A DNA stretch of 64,000 nucleotides from Clostridia bacterium (GTDB lineage: Bacteria; Bacillota; Clostridia; Oscillospirales; Oscillospiraceae). The translations under genes were made by a program, and so were the position numbers. The DNA lies in the NCBI GenBank assembly GCA_009929315.1, contig SAAS01000006.1, positions 62,001-126,000 on the forward strand. The letters are read 5' to 3'. Positions within the stretch are counted from its first letter, which is position 1, and each line of letters starts with the position of its first letter. Positions 17,601 to 25,943 of the stretch are shown here, in pieces. Below the pieces are notes generated by a model that had not been told where the DNA came from, did not search any database, and saw nothing but the letters and a program-made list of their open reading frames with translations.

Positions 17601-18049
17601 TTATGCGTATGGGCAGCCATGTGTTCTTCAACGGTATGGCGCTCGGCGAAACCAACAAGATTAACATTGAGGACGGCAAGACCCTTGTTATCAAGTATCT
17701 CGGTCTGGGCGACCCGAATGCCGACGGAACGCGCAATGTTCAGTTTGAGCTCAACGGCATGCGCCGTGAGGTTGCCGTGCCCGATAAAAACGCGGTTGCT
17801 TCCGTTATTCAGGCAACGCTCGCAAACCCCGAGGACAAGAGCCAGATCGGGGCTTCCATACCCGGCGCTGTCACAAAGGTTGAGGTCAAGGTCGGCGACA
17901 AGGTTACGGAGAATCAGGTCATCGCCGTTGTCGAAGCCATGAAGATGGAAACCAGCGTTGTCGCGCGTATGGACGGAACGGTTGAGGAAATCTTGGTTAA
18001 GGCCGGACAAACGGTGGTCGCCGGCGAGCTTCTGGCAACTATAAAATAG
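14621..18049 (+). CDS. pyc: Pyruvate carboxylase
   Basis: 1142 aa from the ATG at 14621 (GAGAGGGA upstream), full length. It carboxylates pyruvate to oxaloacetate using ATP and bicarbonate with a biotin carrier. Order: biotin carboxylase with ATP-grasp (residues 1-450; AAGGGGGRGMRLC ATP loop; EMNPRIQVEHTVTE catalytic segment); carboxyltransferase (about 530-800; TTMRDAHQSLLSTRVRT substrate and metal site, HLHTHDISG metal histidines); and C-terminal biotinyl domain with VEAMKMET, whose Lys carries biotin. It is transcribed alone from its own promoter, through an inverted repeat that suggests a dedicated regulator. Confidence 0.97.
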   Translation: MAERQFSKVLVANRGEIAIRIFRACNELGLHTVAMYSNEDTFTLFRTKADEAYLIGENKSPLGAYLDIPAIIDLAKRREVDAIHPGYGFLSENADFARACEDAGIKFIGPSSDILGKMGDKLNAKAIAIKCNVPTIPGCTRPLRDGDEALEMAKSFGFPVILKAAAGGGGRGMRLCQSESEVKSSFDLVKSEAKKAFGNDDIFVEKYLVEPKHIEVQILADEHGHVMHLGERDCSLQRRYQKVVEYAPAFSVPQEVRDRLHADAVKIAESVGYTNAGTIEFLVDKDWNHYFIEMNPRIQVEHTVTEMITGIDLVRAQILIAEGKPLSTPLIGLEKQSDVEFNGHSIQCRVTTEDPANNFAPDCGKISSYSNGGGFGVRLDGGCAGAGAVISPYYDSLLVKVTCWDKTFEGVCRRALRAINEVHVRGVKTNIPFVTNILHHPTFHEGRCHTKFIDETPILFDLNLSRDRATRVLKYIASIQVDNPDIDRRQYNIPRFPTVDYPKAPGLKQLLDAEGPDAVKRWVLDQKKLLITDTTMRDAHQSLLSTRVRTRDMAKGADGTAAILSDCFSLEMWGGATFDVAYRYLHESPWERLDILRKKIPNVPFQMLLRGANAVGYKNYPDNLIREFVKEAAKSGIDVFRIFDSLNWIPGMEVAMDEVLNQGKLCEATICYTGDILDPKRDKYTLEYYVNMAKELERRGAHLIAIKDMSGLLKPYAAKKLVTALKNEVGLPIHLHTHDISGNQVATILMAAEAGVDIVDTAISSMSSLTSQPSMNAVVAALEGQERDTGLKLDELQKLTDYWSDVRLRYAKFDGGLKSPVTEIYKYEIPGGQYTNLQPQVESIGLGSRFVEVEEMYSTVNTMLGDIVKVTPSSKMVGDLAIFMVQNDLTPENIVARGEALTFPDSVVDYFKGMMGQPAWGFPEDLQKVVLKGEKPITCRPGEILPPVNFEDIRREMESFMDGEYINMRGMLSYCMYPKVYKEYRTHHKEYGYLMRMGSHVFFNGMALGETNKINIEDGKTLVIKYLGLGDPNADGTRNVQFELNGMRREVAVPDKNAVASVIQATLANPEDKSQIGASIPGAVTKVEVKVGDKVTENQVIAVVEAMKMETSVVARMDGTVEEILVKAGQTVVAGELLATIK

Positions 18050-18065
18050 CGCTGAAACGGACTGT

Positions 18066-18100
18066 AAAGCCGGAATCCTCGGATTCCGGCTTTTATTTTT
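18066..18100 (+). terminator. Terminator of pyc
   Basis: AAAGCCGGAATCC / GGATTCCGGCTTT, 13-bp stem with a 2-nt loop region, followed by TATTTTT. Confidence 0.88.
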
Positions 18101-18216
18101 CCGCATTATTAACACAAGATATATGGCAAAAGCCAAAAACGGACACAAGTCAATATAAAAAAGTGTAAATTCTCGAAAAAACACCAGTAAAATCAAAGAT
18201 ATTTTTGAAATACCGC

Positions 18217-18245
18217 TTGATAAACTCAAGTATGTTTGTTATAAT
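18217..18245 (+). promoter_or_regulatory. Sigma-A-type promoter and leader of rpsB-tsf
   Basis: TTGATA, 17 nt, TATAAT (18240-18245). The predicted leader runs from about 18252 to 18370, some 119 nt, GC-richer than its surroundings, and could hold an S2-binding autoregulatory structure; I could not identify a named leader motif. Confidence 0.65.
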
Positions 18246-18370
18246 ACCAAGGCATTACGCACGGAGAAGGATTGTTTTCTCAGTGGCCGTTTTGGGGCGA
18301 AGCTCTAAGCGGTTTGGGCTAACAAGTTGATTGCTCCGGAGGAAAAAACAAAATTTTAGGAGGAACACAA

Positions 18371-19120
18371 ATGTCAGTAGTATCAATGAAACAGCTTTTG
18401 GAAGCAGGAGTTCACTTCGGTCACCAGACCAGAAGATGGAACCCCAAGATGGCCGAATACATCTACATGGAGCGTAACGGCATCTATATCATCGACCTTC
18501 AGAAAACAGTTAAGAAGCTTGAAGAGTCCTACAACTTCGTTCGCGACGTAGCCGCGAGAGGCGACAGCATTCTTTTCGTCGGAACCAAGAAGCAGGCCCA
18601 GGACGCAGTCCGTGAGGAAGCTCTTCGCGTCGGGCAGTATTTTGTCAACGCCCGCTGGCTCGGCGGAATGCTCACAAACTTCAAAACCATGCGCACACGT
18701 ATTGACCGTCTTGCCCAGCTTCGCAAGATGCAGGAGGACGGCACCTTTGATATGCTCCCCAAGAAGGAAGTTATCAAGCTCACAAACGAAATTGACAAGC
18801 TCGAAAAATATCTCGGCGGCGTTAAGGATATGAAGAAGCTCCCCGGCGCTCTGTTTGTTGTTGACCCCCGCAAGGAGCACAACGCAATCGCAGAAGCCCG
18901 CAAGCTCCACATTCCCATTGTCGCTATTGTCGATACAAACTGCGACCCCGATGAAATCGATTATGTTATTCCCGGCAACGACGACGCTATCCGCGCTATC
19001 CGCCTGATCTCCGCCGCTATGGCGAGCGCCGTTCAGGAAGGCCGTCAGGGCCAGGACGCAGCTCCCGTCGCTGCGCCCGCTGCTGCAGCTTCCGGCGAGG
19101 AAGCTCCCGTCGAGGAATAA
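18371..19120 (+). CDS. rpsB: 30S ribosomal protein S2
   Basis: 249 aa. Starts [30 protein letters not shown], the conserved S2 N-terminus, with [20 protein letters not shown] and [20 protein letters not shown] in the middle, both hallmarks of S2. A small-subunit protein at the 30S neck. The C-terminal Ala/Glu-rich tail is a common variable extension. AGGAGG lies 8 nt before the ATG. tsf follows, the standard bacterial pair. Confidence 0.99.
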   Translation: MSVVSMKQLLEAGVHFGHQTRRWNPKMAEYIYMERNGIYIIDLQKTVKKLEESYNFVRDVAARGDSILFVGTKKQAQDAVREEALRVGQYFVNARWLGGMLTNFKTMRTRIDRLAQLRKMQEDGTFDMLPKKEVIKLTNEIDKLEKYLGGVKDMKKLPGALFVVDPRKEHNAIAEARKLHIPIVAIVDTNCDPDEIDYVIPGNDDAIRAIRLISAAMASAVQEGRQGQDAAPVAAPAAAASGEEAPVEE

Positions 19121-19232
19121 TTATCACGCGGTGGCGCATTCCGCCCCGCTAAGTACGCTCGGTGCTTTTTAAATGCGCCGAACAAAGGGCTTATGCCCGC
19201 AATCATAATTAACACGAGAGGAAGAATAAAAT

Positions 19233-20156
19233 ATGGCATTTTCAGCACAGGATGTTAAGAATTTGCGCGAAATGACCGGCGTTGGTATGATGGACTGCAA
19301 AAAGGCTCTTACCGAGGCTGACGGAGATATGGATAAGGCTGTTGAGTGGCTCCGCGAAAAGGGTCTTGCCGCAGCACAGAAGAAGGCCGGACGTATCGCC
19401 GCGGAGGGCATCGCCTATGCAGATGTCGTTGACGGCGTCGGAGTTGTTGTTGAAGTAAACGCCGAAACTGACTTCGTCGGCAAAAACGAGCTTTTTGTCG
19501 AGTTTGTAAAGAATATCGCCCTCACAGTGGCAAAAGAAAACCCCGCTGATATCGACGCTCTTATGGCCTGCAAGTATCCCGGGACTGAACTCACCGTTGA
19601 GCAGATGCAGCAGGAAAAGGTTCTGGTCATCGGCGAGAACATCAAGATTCGCCGCTTCGTCCGCTATGCAAACGGCTTTTCCGTTCCCTATGTGCACATG
19701 GGAGGACGCATCGGCGTCATAGTCAACATGGAGCTTCCCGCAGGGCTTGAGGGCAAAGACGCGGTCGTTGAGCTCGGCAAGGATTTGGCAATGCAGATTG
19801 CTGCTATGAACCCCGCTTACCGCGACAGGAGCGACGTTGCTCCCTCCGTCATCGAGAAGGAAAAGGAAATCCTGATGGTTCAGGCCAAGGAAGACCCCAA
19901 AAACGCCTCGAAGCCCGAAGCAATCATCGAGAAGATGATAATGGGGCGCGTAAGCAAGTTCTACGAGGAAAACTGCCTGCTTCAGCAGGCCTTCGTTAAG
20001 GGCGACAAGATCTCCGTTGAGCAGCACATCGCAGAGGTTTCCAAGTCCGTCGGCGGCAAAATCGTTATCAGCGGCTTCACACGCTTTGAAAAGGGCGAGG
20101 GCATCGAAAAGAAGCAGGACGATTTCGCGGCAGAAATCGCAAGCCTTGTAAAATAA
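19233..20156 (+). CDS. tsf: Elongation factor Ts
   Basis: 307 aa. Guanine-nucleotide exchange factor for EF-Tu. The N-terminal UBA-like domain has DVKNLREMTGVGMMDCKKAL, and VEVNAETDFVGKNELF is the EF-Tu contact segment that follows. The length and domain order are normal. GAGAGGAAG precedes the ATG. The 112-nt gap after rpsB has no clear terminator, so both genes probably share the rpsB promoter. Confidence 0.99.
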   Translation: MAFSAQDVKNLREMTGVGMMDCKKALTEADGDMDKAVEWLREKGLAAAQKKAGRIAAEGIAYADVVDGVGVVVEVNAETDFVGKNELFVEFVKNIALTVAKENPADIDALMACKYPGTELTVEQMQQEKVLVIGENIKIRRFVRYANGFSVPYVHMGGRIGVIVNMELPAGLEGKDAVVELGKDLAMQIAAMNPAYRDRSDVAPSVIEKEKEILMVQAKEDPKNASKPEAIIEKMIMGRVSKFYEENCLLQQAFVKGDKISVEQHIAEVSKSVGGKIVISGFTRFEKGEGIEKKQDDFAAEIASLVK

Positions 20157-20170
20157 GCATCACTTAATAT

Positions 20171-20206
20171 AAAACGCACCGGAAAATTCCGGTGCGTTTT
20201 TTTATT
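20171..20206. terminator. Bidirectional terminator between tsf and lipid kinase gene
   Basis: AAAACGCACCGGAA / TTCCGGTGCGTTTT, 14-bp perfect stem with a 2-nt loop and T run on the + side, between convergent genes. Confidence 0.9.
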
Positions 20207-20213
20207 GCAATTT

Positions 20214-21101
20214 CTAGGTCAGGATACGGATTGCCGAGCAAAGGTTGCTTAGCTCAACCTTTTCGTGAGCGCCGCCCGCCTCGCCGTCCCTTGTCCATTT
20301 AACGGGCTTATCGAAGGTGAACTTAACATGCTTGCTCTGAAACATAACAACCTGGTCGCCGTTAAAATTCTGCGACAACACATTCGATACGATTTTGTTC
20401 ATCTCAATGACATTTGCGGGATTTCGGACAAGCGTTACTTCAAAAAGTCCGTCGTTAAGCTCGATTCCCAGTTTTTTGAGCTTAACTATGCCGGCCACGG
20501 ACTTAGTGTTTGAAACGCTGCCAAAAATCAAATCGTCCTCAATAGTCCCCTCGTCAAACTCAACTATGGTGTGGTATGCGCTTATCTTCTGAAGCTGCGA
20601 CATGCCCTGAAGAACATAGGCAAGATGACCGAGGGTCTGCTTATACTGCCGCGGTGTTTCATAGCTGACCTCTGTAAAGGCGCCGAACGCGGCTATATAT
20701 GTGAAATAATCGTCTTCGTTAAATTTGCCGACATCCAGACTTTCTGTTCTGCCCCGCACAATTATTTTTGCCGCCTGAACCGGATTTTTTGAAAGCCCCA
20801 GCGACGTGGCAACATCATTTGCGGTGCCCTGCGGGATGTAGCCAAGTGGCGGCGGAGAGCTTAGCTGTGCCAGCCCCGCAACCGTTTCGCTCAGAGTTCC
20901 GTCCCCTCCGATACAGACAACACAGTCGTATTCCTCTGCGTGCTCCAAAACGAATTGTGTCGCCTCGCCGACTGCGCCCGTGTAGAAAACCGTGGGGACA
21001 AATCCGCCCTTATATAAAACCTCCATGGCAGGACCGATAGCCAGCACTCCGCTGCCGCTTCCTGCCGTCGGGTTTAAAATCAACATTAGTTTTTTGCTCA
21101 A
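20214..21101 (-). CDS. Diacylglycerol/lipid kinase family protein (DgkB/YegS type)
   Basis: 295 aa. The N-terminus MSKKLMLILNPTAGSGSG and the nucleotide-binding loop CIGGDGTLSETVAGL, followed by LGYIPQGTANDVATSLGL, are the DAGK catalytic-domain signature shared by DgkB, YegS and sphingosine kinases. It would phosphorylate a lipid such as diacylglycerol at the membrane using ATP. The C-terminal beta domain is present. The true lipid is uncertain. It stands downstream of dpaAB on the same strand but is separated by a large hairpin. Confidence 0.88.
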   Translation of the reverse strand: MSKKLMLILNPTAGSGSGVLAIGPAMEVLYKGGFVPTVFYTGAVGEATQFVLEHAEEYDCVVCIGGDGTLSETVAGLAQLSSPPPLGYIPQGTANDVATSLGLSKNPVQAAKIIVRGRTESLDVGKFNEDDYFTYIAAFGAFTEVSYETPRQYKQTLGHLAYVLQGMSQLQKISAYHTIVEFDEGTIEDDLIFGSVSNTKSVAGIVKLKKLGIELNDGLFEVTLVRNPANVIEMNKIVSNVLSQNFNGDQVVMFQSKHVKFTFDKPVKWTRDGEAGGAHEKVELSNLCSAIRILT

Positions 21102-21257
21102 GACGTTCCCTCCAACTGCTTGTCTTTTTCTTCCTTAGTATTATACAAACCTATTCTTAAAACAAACCTTTGAATTCCTTTACCGGAACTACATTATATC
21201 TTTACTAAGCGCAGTTGTCAATTTTTTGGCTAACTCTTCCAAAATATTGACAAAGCT

Positions 21258-21313
21258 TAGGTGCGCAGAGAGAACCCCCGGACACCCGTCCGGAACGGCT
21301 CTTTGCGCACCTA
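21258..21313 (-). terminator. Large hairpin downstream of dpaB (terminator-like, no clear U run)
   Basis: TAGGTGCGCA (21258-21267) pairs with TGCGCACCTA (21304-21313), with an inner CCGGAC/GTCCGG hairpin. It lies just after dpaB and upstream of the lipid kinase. A U run is missing, so it could be a factor-dependent terminator or simply a palindromic repeat. Confidence 0.5.
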
Positions 21314-21338
21314 AAATCCCGGCTTTGTGTAGAAGCTT

Positions 21339-21926
21339 TCATTTTTGTCCCAAAATCACAGGCTGCAGCTGGCGTCCCTCAAGGGCCGCTGCCGCTGTCT
21401 TTTCCAAGAGTTCAAGGTCTGATATAAGCGACGTGGGTTTTCCCTGCGGATCATCCTGCCTGAAAGGCACGAAGTAGATGTTTTTGCGGTTTAAAAGCTC
21501 ACCTATGTTTTTTGCGTTTGCGCCGAGAGCATCATTTGTTGAAACCGCGATAACGAGCGGCCTGCCGTTGCGAAGATGAGCCTTGCAGGCCATTGTAACC
21601 GCGCTGTCTGCAATTCCGCAGGCTAGCTTTGCAAGAGTATTCCCGGTGCAGGGAGCAACCGCCATCACATCAAAAAGCTTCTTTGGTCCGACCGGCTCCG
21701 CATCCGCAATCGTGCAGATTATCTCCTTTCCCGTAATTTCCGCGAGCTTTTTTTTGACGGTTTCCGCACAGCCGAAACGTGTATCCGTTTCTGCCGCGTT
21801 TTCGGACATGACAGCCGTCAAATCAAAATTCTCCGTAAGGATTTGGGCTATGGGCAGAATTTTATCAAAGGTGCAGTAGGAACCGCAGATTGCAAGACCC
21901 AGTTTGGTTTTCTGCATAAATGGCAA
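21339..21926 (-). CDS. dpaB: Dipicolinate synthase subunit B (SpoVFB)
   Basis: 195 aa flavoprotein-fold subunit. With DpaA it makes dipicolinic acid from a lysine-pathway intermediate in the mother cell during spore formation. LGLAICGSYCTFDKI starts the flavin-binding fold, and VMAVAPCTGNTLAKLACGIAD is the conserved flavoprotein segment with the catalytic-type PCTGNT. Its start is 5 nt after dpaA's stop, so the two are cotranscribed. Confidence 0.95.
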   Translation of the reverse strand: MPFMQKTKLGLAICGSYCTFDKILPIAQILTENFDLTAVMSENAAETDTRFGCAETVKKKLAEITGKEIICTIADAEPVGPKKLFDVMAVAPCTGNTLAKLACGIADSAVTMACKAHLRNGRPLVIAVSTNDALGANAKNIGELLNRKNIYFVPFRQDDPQGKPTSLISDLELLEKTAAAALEGRQLQPVILGQK

Positions 21927-21931
21927 CCCTC

Positions 21932-22801
21932 CTAAATTTCCCCGCGCTTTTCCCTCATAATGTTCATTACTGTTTCCTTAATAATTTTTCCGGCTGTAAC
22001 AGGTGCGGTTTCTGCGGGAAGCCCCAGAGCCCATAGCGCGTTTAAGCCCAGTTCCTTGGCCGCTTCAAAGTCAAATCCTCCCGGTCGGGAGGCAAGGTCT
22101 ATTAAGAGAACATCCCTTTTGAGAAGTTCCAGCCGTTCACGGTTCAATACCCGTGCGGGCACCGTGTTTATTATCGTATCAAATGAAAAAAGCTCCTGAC
22201 CCAGCACTCTCGTATCCAAGGCCTCGCAGCCCGAAGCACGAATATATGCCATGTCTCCGGCCTTTTTCGCGGAAACTGAAACATGGGCTCCAAGCGCCAG
22301 AAGCCGAGTGGCGAGCATTTTTCCGATACGTCCGTAGCCGATTATCAGAATTTTACTGTCCCATATCGTTATCGGCGAATTTTCCAGCAGCACACCGAGC
22401 GTTCCTTCGGCGGTCGCAAGCGCGTTTAAAGCCACCAGCTCCTCGCGCAAAAAATAATCCACAAAATCGAGTCCCAGTTCCTCTGCGGTCTTTCTCAGTT
22501 TTTCTCCCGGCATGCCGCCGCAAATAACAGCAGTTTTCGGCAGGGCGCGAAAAATCTCCTCGGCGTTATGCTTAAAAGAGCTTAAGGGTGCGTTCAGCCC
22601 GCCTTTCATATCCAGTACCGGCAAAGGCAAAATCACGCAGTCGGCATCCTTCGCGGAGCAGTCGACCGACAGCGAACAGCTTTTTATTAAATCGGCGGGG
22701 GCTTCGTCCAGGGCAAAGCAGCAGATTTCATGCCCCTCGCTCTCAAGCATTGCGGCAAGGCGGACGATACGCATATCACCGCCGATTACGGCAAATTTCA
22801 T
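21932..22801 (-). CDS. dpaA: Dipicolinate synthase subunit A (SpoVFA)
   Basis: 289 aa from the ATG at 22801, which has GGAAGG 9 nt upstream and gives the family start MKFAVIGGDMRIVRLAAML; the longer open frame is not used. The second half is an NAD(P)-binding Rossmann domain (ILIIGYGRIGKMLATRLLALG). The protein reduces or dehydrates the dihydrodipicolinate-derived precursor together with DpaB. Dipicolinate is the major calcium chelate in spores, so this pair is strong evidence that the organism sporulates. Confidence 0.96.
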   Translation of the reverse strand: MKFAVIGGDMRIVRLAAMLESEGHEICCFALDEAPADLIKSCSLSVDCSAKDADCVILPLPVLDMKGGLNAPLSSFKHNAEEIFRALPKTAVICGGMPGEKLRKTAEELGLDFVDYFLREELVALNALATAEGTLGVLLENSPITIWDSKILIIGYGRIGKMLATRLLALGAHVSVSAKKAGDMAYIRASGCEALDTRVLGQELFSFDTIINTVPARVLNRERLELLKRDVLLIDLASRPGGFDFEAAKELGLNALWALGLPAETAPVTAGKIIKETVMNIMREKRGEI

Positions 22802-22822
22802 AGTACCACTTCCTTCCCAACA

Positions 22823-22850
22823 CATAATATGATAATTCCTCATTTAAGTG
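22823..22850 (-). promoter_or_regulatory. Mother-cell (sigma-E/sigma-K-type) promoter candidate for dpaAB
   Basis: On the minus strand AC, 16 nt, CATATTATG, close to the sigma-K pattern AC-16/17-CATANNNTA and also to the sigma-E -10. It ends only about 20 nt before the dpaA ATG, overlapping little of the RBS. In B. subtilis spoVF is sigma-K dependent, which fits. Confidence 0.5.
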
Positions 22851-23067
22851 CCGGTGCCGTAAATATAAAAATAGTGGATTAAGTTATTTTTGCGTTGTAT
22901 AATCCTGAATATGGGGATTATTTTGAAAATGCAACCGTGGGTTGCGGAATTTCAAAGCCTAATTGATAGTGGGCAACTGCGATATCTGCTACTCTTTCCT
23001 TACGATATCGAACGAAAAATTATTGAGGCGCTCTCAAATCCGACATTTTTTAGACGGAGGAATAAAA

Positions 23068-24036
23068 ATGATTTTAGCAGACAAAATTTTAGACTTACGC
23101 AAAACCAATGGCTGGTCACAGGAGGAATTGGCGGAAAAAATGAACGTGTCCCGCCAGTCCGTATCAAAGTGGGAAAGCACTGCCGCCATACCTGATATCA
23201 ATAAAATATTGGAGCTCGCGAAGCTCTTCGGAGTTACAACAGACTACCTTCTTAAAGACGATATAGACAAAGCCGTGTATTCCGACACCGACGACAATGA
23301 CAGCCGCATCCGCATATCCCTTCAGGAGGCAAAGGAATTTCTGGCGCTCAAGGCGGAAAACGGGAAAAAAATTGCCTTCGGCGTCATGCTCTGCATACTT
23401 TCCCCAATCACGCTGATTCTTATGGCGGTGACGGCGGAAGCGAAGGGCGCATCGGCAGAGAGTGCTGCCGCAGGAGTCGGAGTTGTGGTGCTCCTTTTAA
23501 TGATAGCAGCGGCTGTGGCAATTTTCATTTTGAGCGGCGCCAAGGTTAAGCGCTACGAACGACTAAGCACAAAAGACATTGAACTTGATTACGGTGTTTC
23601 AGGTATCCTGAATGAACAGCGTGCAGCCTTTGAAACAAAGCATCTTCGCAGCATAGTAATAGGTGTCGTCCTTTGCATACTGTGTTCCGTTCCCCTGATA
23701 GTCGCCGGAGTGTCCGGCGCATCCGAACCCACCCTGATTTACCTGACCGCCCTGCTTTTTGTTATCATTTCAATCGGAGTCTTCTTTATCGTCAGCTCTT
23801 CAACAGTAAAAAACAGCTACGACCTGCTCCTCGGAGAGGGAGAATTCAGCCCCGAATACCGTGAGCGGAATAAGAACGAAGAAAGGCTCGGCAGCATCTA
23901 CTGGCCGATTGTTTTAGCTGGCTATTTGCTATGGAGCTTTTTATCGGGCGACTGGGGTACCACCTGGGTCGTATGGCCGGTTGCCGCAGTGCTTTTCGGC
24001 GGGATATCGGCTTTGTTCGGAAACAAGAAACGGTAA
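23068..24036 (+). CDS. XRE-family transcriptional regulator with membrane domain
   Basis: 322 aa from the ATG at 23068 (GGAGG 7 nt upstream). Residues 1-65 are a helix-turn-helix: LRKTNGWSQEELAEKMNVSR followed by QSVSKWESTAAIPDINKILEL. The remainder has four to five hydrophobic segments in two pairs (LILMAVTAEAK..., VGVVVLLLMIAAAVAIFIL; VIGVVLCILCSVPLIVAGV; and a C-terminal pair). A DNA-binding domain tied to the membrane suggests sensing of envelope stress or the cargo of the ABC exporter that begins 65 nt downstream in the same direction. The ligand is unknown. Confidence 0.85.
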   Translation: MILADKILDLRKTNGWSQEELAEKMNVSRQSVSKWESTAAIPDINKILELAKLFGVTTDYLLKDDIDKAVYSDTDDNDSRIRISLQEAKEFLALKAENGKKIAFGVMLCILSPITLILMAVTAEAKGASAESAAAGVGVVVLLLMIAAAVAIFILSGAKVKRYERLSTKDIELDYGVSGILNEQRAAFETKHLRSIVIGVVLCILCSVPLIVAGVSGASEPTLIYLTALLFVIISIGVFFIVSSSTVKNSYDLLLGEGEFSPEYRERNKNEERLGSIYWPIVLAGYLLWSFLSGDWGTTWVVWPVAAVLFGGISALFGNKKR

Positions 24037-24101
24037 CAGCGCATTAGTGCTGCTTTATATCATTTGAGCACAAGTAATGAAACAACACTTTGGAGGAGAA
24101 C

Positions 24102-25016
24102 ATGGATAAAATAATCGAGGTTGAAGGTCTTCACAAGTCTTACGGCAGTGTTAAAGCCGTAAACGGACTGGATTTTTACGTCGAGAGAGCTAAACTTTTT
24201 GCGTTTCTCGGACCGAACGGTGCCGGAAAGTCAACAACCATCGATATAATCTGCACCTTTTTAAAGCCGGATAGCGGCAGCGTAACCGTGGACGGCTTCG
24301 CTCTCGGGAAGCAGGACACGGAAATCAGAAAAATCATCGGAGCCGTTTTTCAGGACGGACTTCTGGACGAACTTCTGACCGTTGAGGAAAACCTCAAAAT
24401 ACGCGGCGGCTTTTACGGGCTCAAGGGCAAAGCGCTCCGCGAGGCTGTGGCATATACAGCCGAAACAACCGGCGTTACGGATATTCTGAAGCGCCCCTAC
24501 GGCAAGCTCTCAGGCGGGCAGCGCAGGCGCTGCGACATCGCCAGAGCGCTTATCAACACGCCGAAAATCCTGTTTCTCGACGAGCCGACAACCGGACTTG
24601 ACCCGCAGACCCGCCGCTATGTCTGGGACACAATAACGGAAATCCGTAAAAAGAACGACACCACGGTCTTTCTGACAACTCACTATATGGAGGAGGCCGC
24701 CTCGGCTGACTATGTAATAGTCATCGACAAGGGCGAAATTTCGGCACGCGGCACGCCCTCCGAGCTAAAAGAGAAATACTCAAACGATAGACTTGTTATC
24801 TCTTCCCACAAAACCGCGGAAGTGTCGGAAATTCTCGATAGGAATAATCTCCTTTACTCCGTGCTTGCCGATACGATTACCGTTTCCCTGCCGAGCACTC
24901 TGGATTCCCTGCCTATAATTGAGAGCTGCCGCGATTACATTGAGAGCTTTGAGGTGGTTAAGGGCACAATGGACGACGCTTTTATCGCCATTACGGGAAA
25001 GGAGATACGGGAATGA
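24102..25016 (+). CDS. ABC transporter ATP-binding protein (DrrA/antibiotic-export type)
   Basis: 304 aa from the ATG at 24102 (GGAGGAG upstream; a TTG at 24090 overlaps the RBS). Walker A FLGPNGAGKSTTIDI, signature LSGGQRRRCDIARAL, Walker B KILFLDEPTTGLDP and switch His in LTTHYMEEA are all intact. The C-terminal ~80 aa are the DrrA-type extension. It powers an ABC-2 exporter with the next gene, with which it overlaps by 4 nt (ATGA). The substrate is unknown; these pairs often export drugs or peptides. Confidence 0.94.
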   Translation: MDKIIEVEGLHKSYGSVKAVNGLDFYVERAKLFAFLGPNGAGKSTTIDIICTFLKPDSGSVTVDGFALGKQDTEIRKIIGAVFQDGLLDELLTVEENLKIRGGFYGLKGKALREAVAYTAETTGVTDILKRPYGKLSGGQRRRCDIARALINTPKILFLDEPTTGLDPQTRRYVWDTITEIRKKNDTTVFLTTHYMEEAASADYVIVIDKGEISARGTPSELKEKYSNDRLVISSHKTAEVSEILDRNNLLYSVLADTITVSLPSTLDSLPIIESCRDYIESFEVVKGTMDDAFIAITGKEIRE

Positions 25017-25867
25017 TTAGCTTCGGTGTCAGAAATCTCAAAGTCTTTTTCAAGGACAAAAGCTCGGTTTTCTTTTCCCTGCTCGCGGTGTTCATTATCA
25101 TCGGAATGTATGCGCTTTTTTTAGGTGATGTCTGGACAAGCAGCATGAGCGAGCTTTCCGGCGTTCGCTTTCTTATGGACAGCTGGATAATGGCGGGGGT
25201 GCTCGCCGTCACCTCGGTCACCACGACTATGGGTGCTTACGGCATTATGGTTCAGGATAAGGAAAAGAAGATAACAAAGGACTTTGCCGCCTCCCCCGTC
25301 GGCTACCGCAATATTCTGGGCGGCTACATAATCGGCGCGGTTATTATCGGAATCATAATGAGCCTAATAACCCTCGTCCTCGCGGAGCTTTACATCCTTG
25401 CCGGCGGCGGTGAGCTTATGAGTATGACAGCACTTTTTAAGGTGCTTGGTCTAATCTTTATAGGAACGCTGTGCAACTCTTCGATAGTCCTTTTTTTGGT
25501 GTCTTTTTTTAAAAGCAACAACGCCTTTGCAACTGCAAGCACAATTATCGGAACGCTCATAGGCTTTTTAACCGGTATTTATCTGCCGATAGGTCAGCTG
25601 CCCGAAAGCGTTCAACTTGTTGTTAAGTGCTTCCCCGTTTCGCACGGAGCCGTGCTGCTTCGTCAGGTTATGATGGAGGCGCCCCTTGCCGCAAGCTTTA
25701 AGGGTGCGCCCGCTCAGGCGGTGGAGGATTTTAAAACCATGCTGGGTGTAACTTTGAAATTCGGCGACACGACGGTTGCCCCCCTCACCAGCCTAATCAT
25801 CCTTGTTGCCACCGCGGCGGTTTTTTATACGCTTGCGCTGATTAACATTTCGAGAAAGCAAAAGTAA
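25013..25867 (+). CDS. ABC-2 type permease
   Basis: 284 aa with six hydrophobic segments, typical ABC-2 membrane subunit. The segment VQDKEKKITKDFAASPVGYRN between TM2 and TM3 is the family's coupling region. It overlaps the ATPase gene by ATGA, so the two are translationally coupled. XRE regulator, ATPase and permease appear to make one operon. Confidence 0.9.
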   Translation: MISFGVRNLKVFFKDKSSVFFSLLAVFIIIGMYALFLGDVWTSSMSELSGVRFLMDSWIMAGVLAVTSVTTTMGAYGIMVQDKEKKITKDFAASPVGYRNILGGYIIGAVIIGIIMSLITLVLAELYILAGGGELMSMTALFKVLGLIFIGTLCNSSIVLFLVSFFKSNNAFATASTIIGTLIGFLTGIYLPIGQLPESVQLVVKCFPVSHGAVLLRQVMMEAPLAASFKGAPAQAVEDFKTMLGVTLKFGDTTVAPLTSLIILVATAAVFYTLALINISRKQK

Positions 25868-25884
25868 CGCTTAAAACGAAATTA

Positions 25885-25916
25885 CAGCCCCCCGATACGG
25901 AAGCATCGGGGGGCTG
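25885..25916. terminator. Hairpin between convergent permease and phosphoesterase genes
   Basis: CAGCCCCCCGAT / ATCGGGGGGCTG, 12-bp stem with an 8-nt loop; only weak T tracts on either side. Confidence 0.7.
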
Positions 25917-25943
25917 CTGCGTATATTCTTTTCTAATCCGAGG

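Noticed and set aside
17210..18229. 339-aa minus-strand frame opposite the end of pyc
   Set aside because: Lies opposite conserved carboxylase and biotinyl domains, and shows no family pattern.
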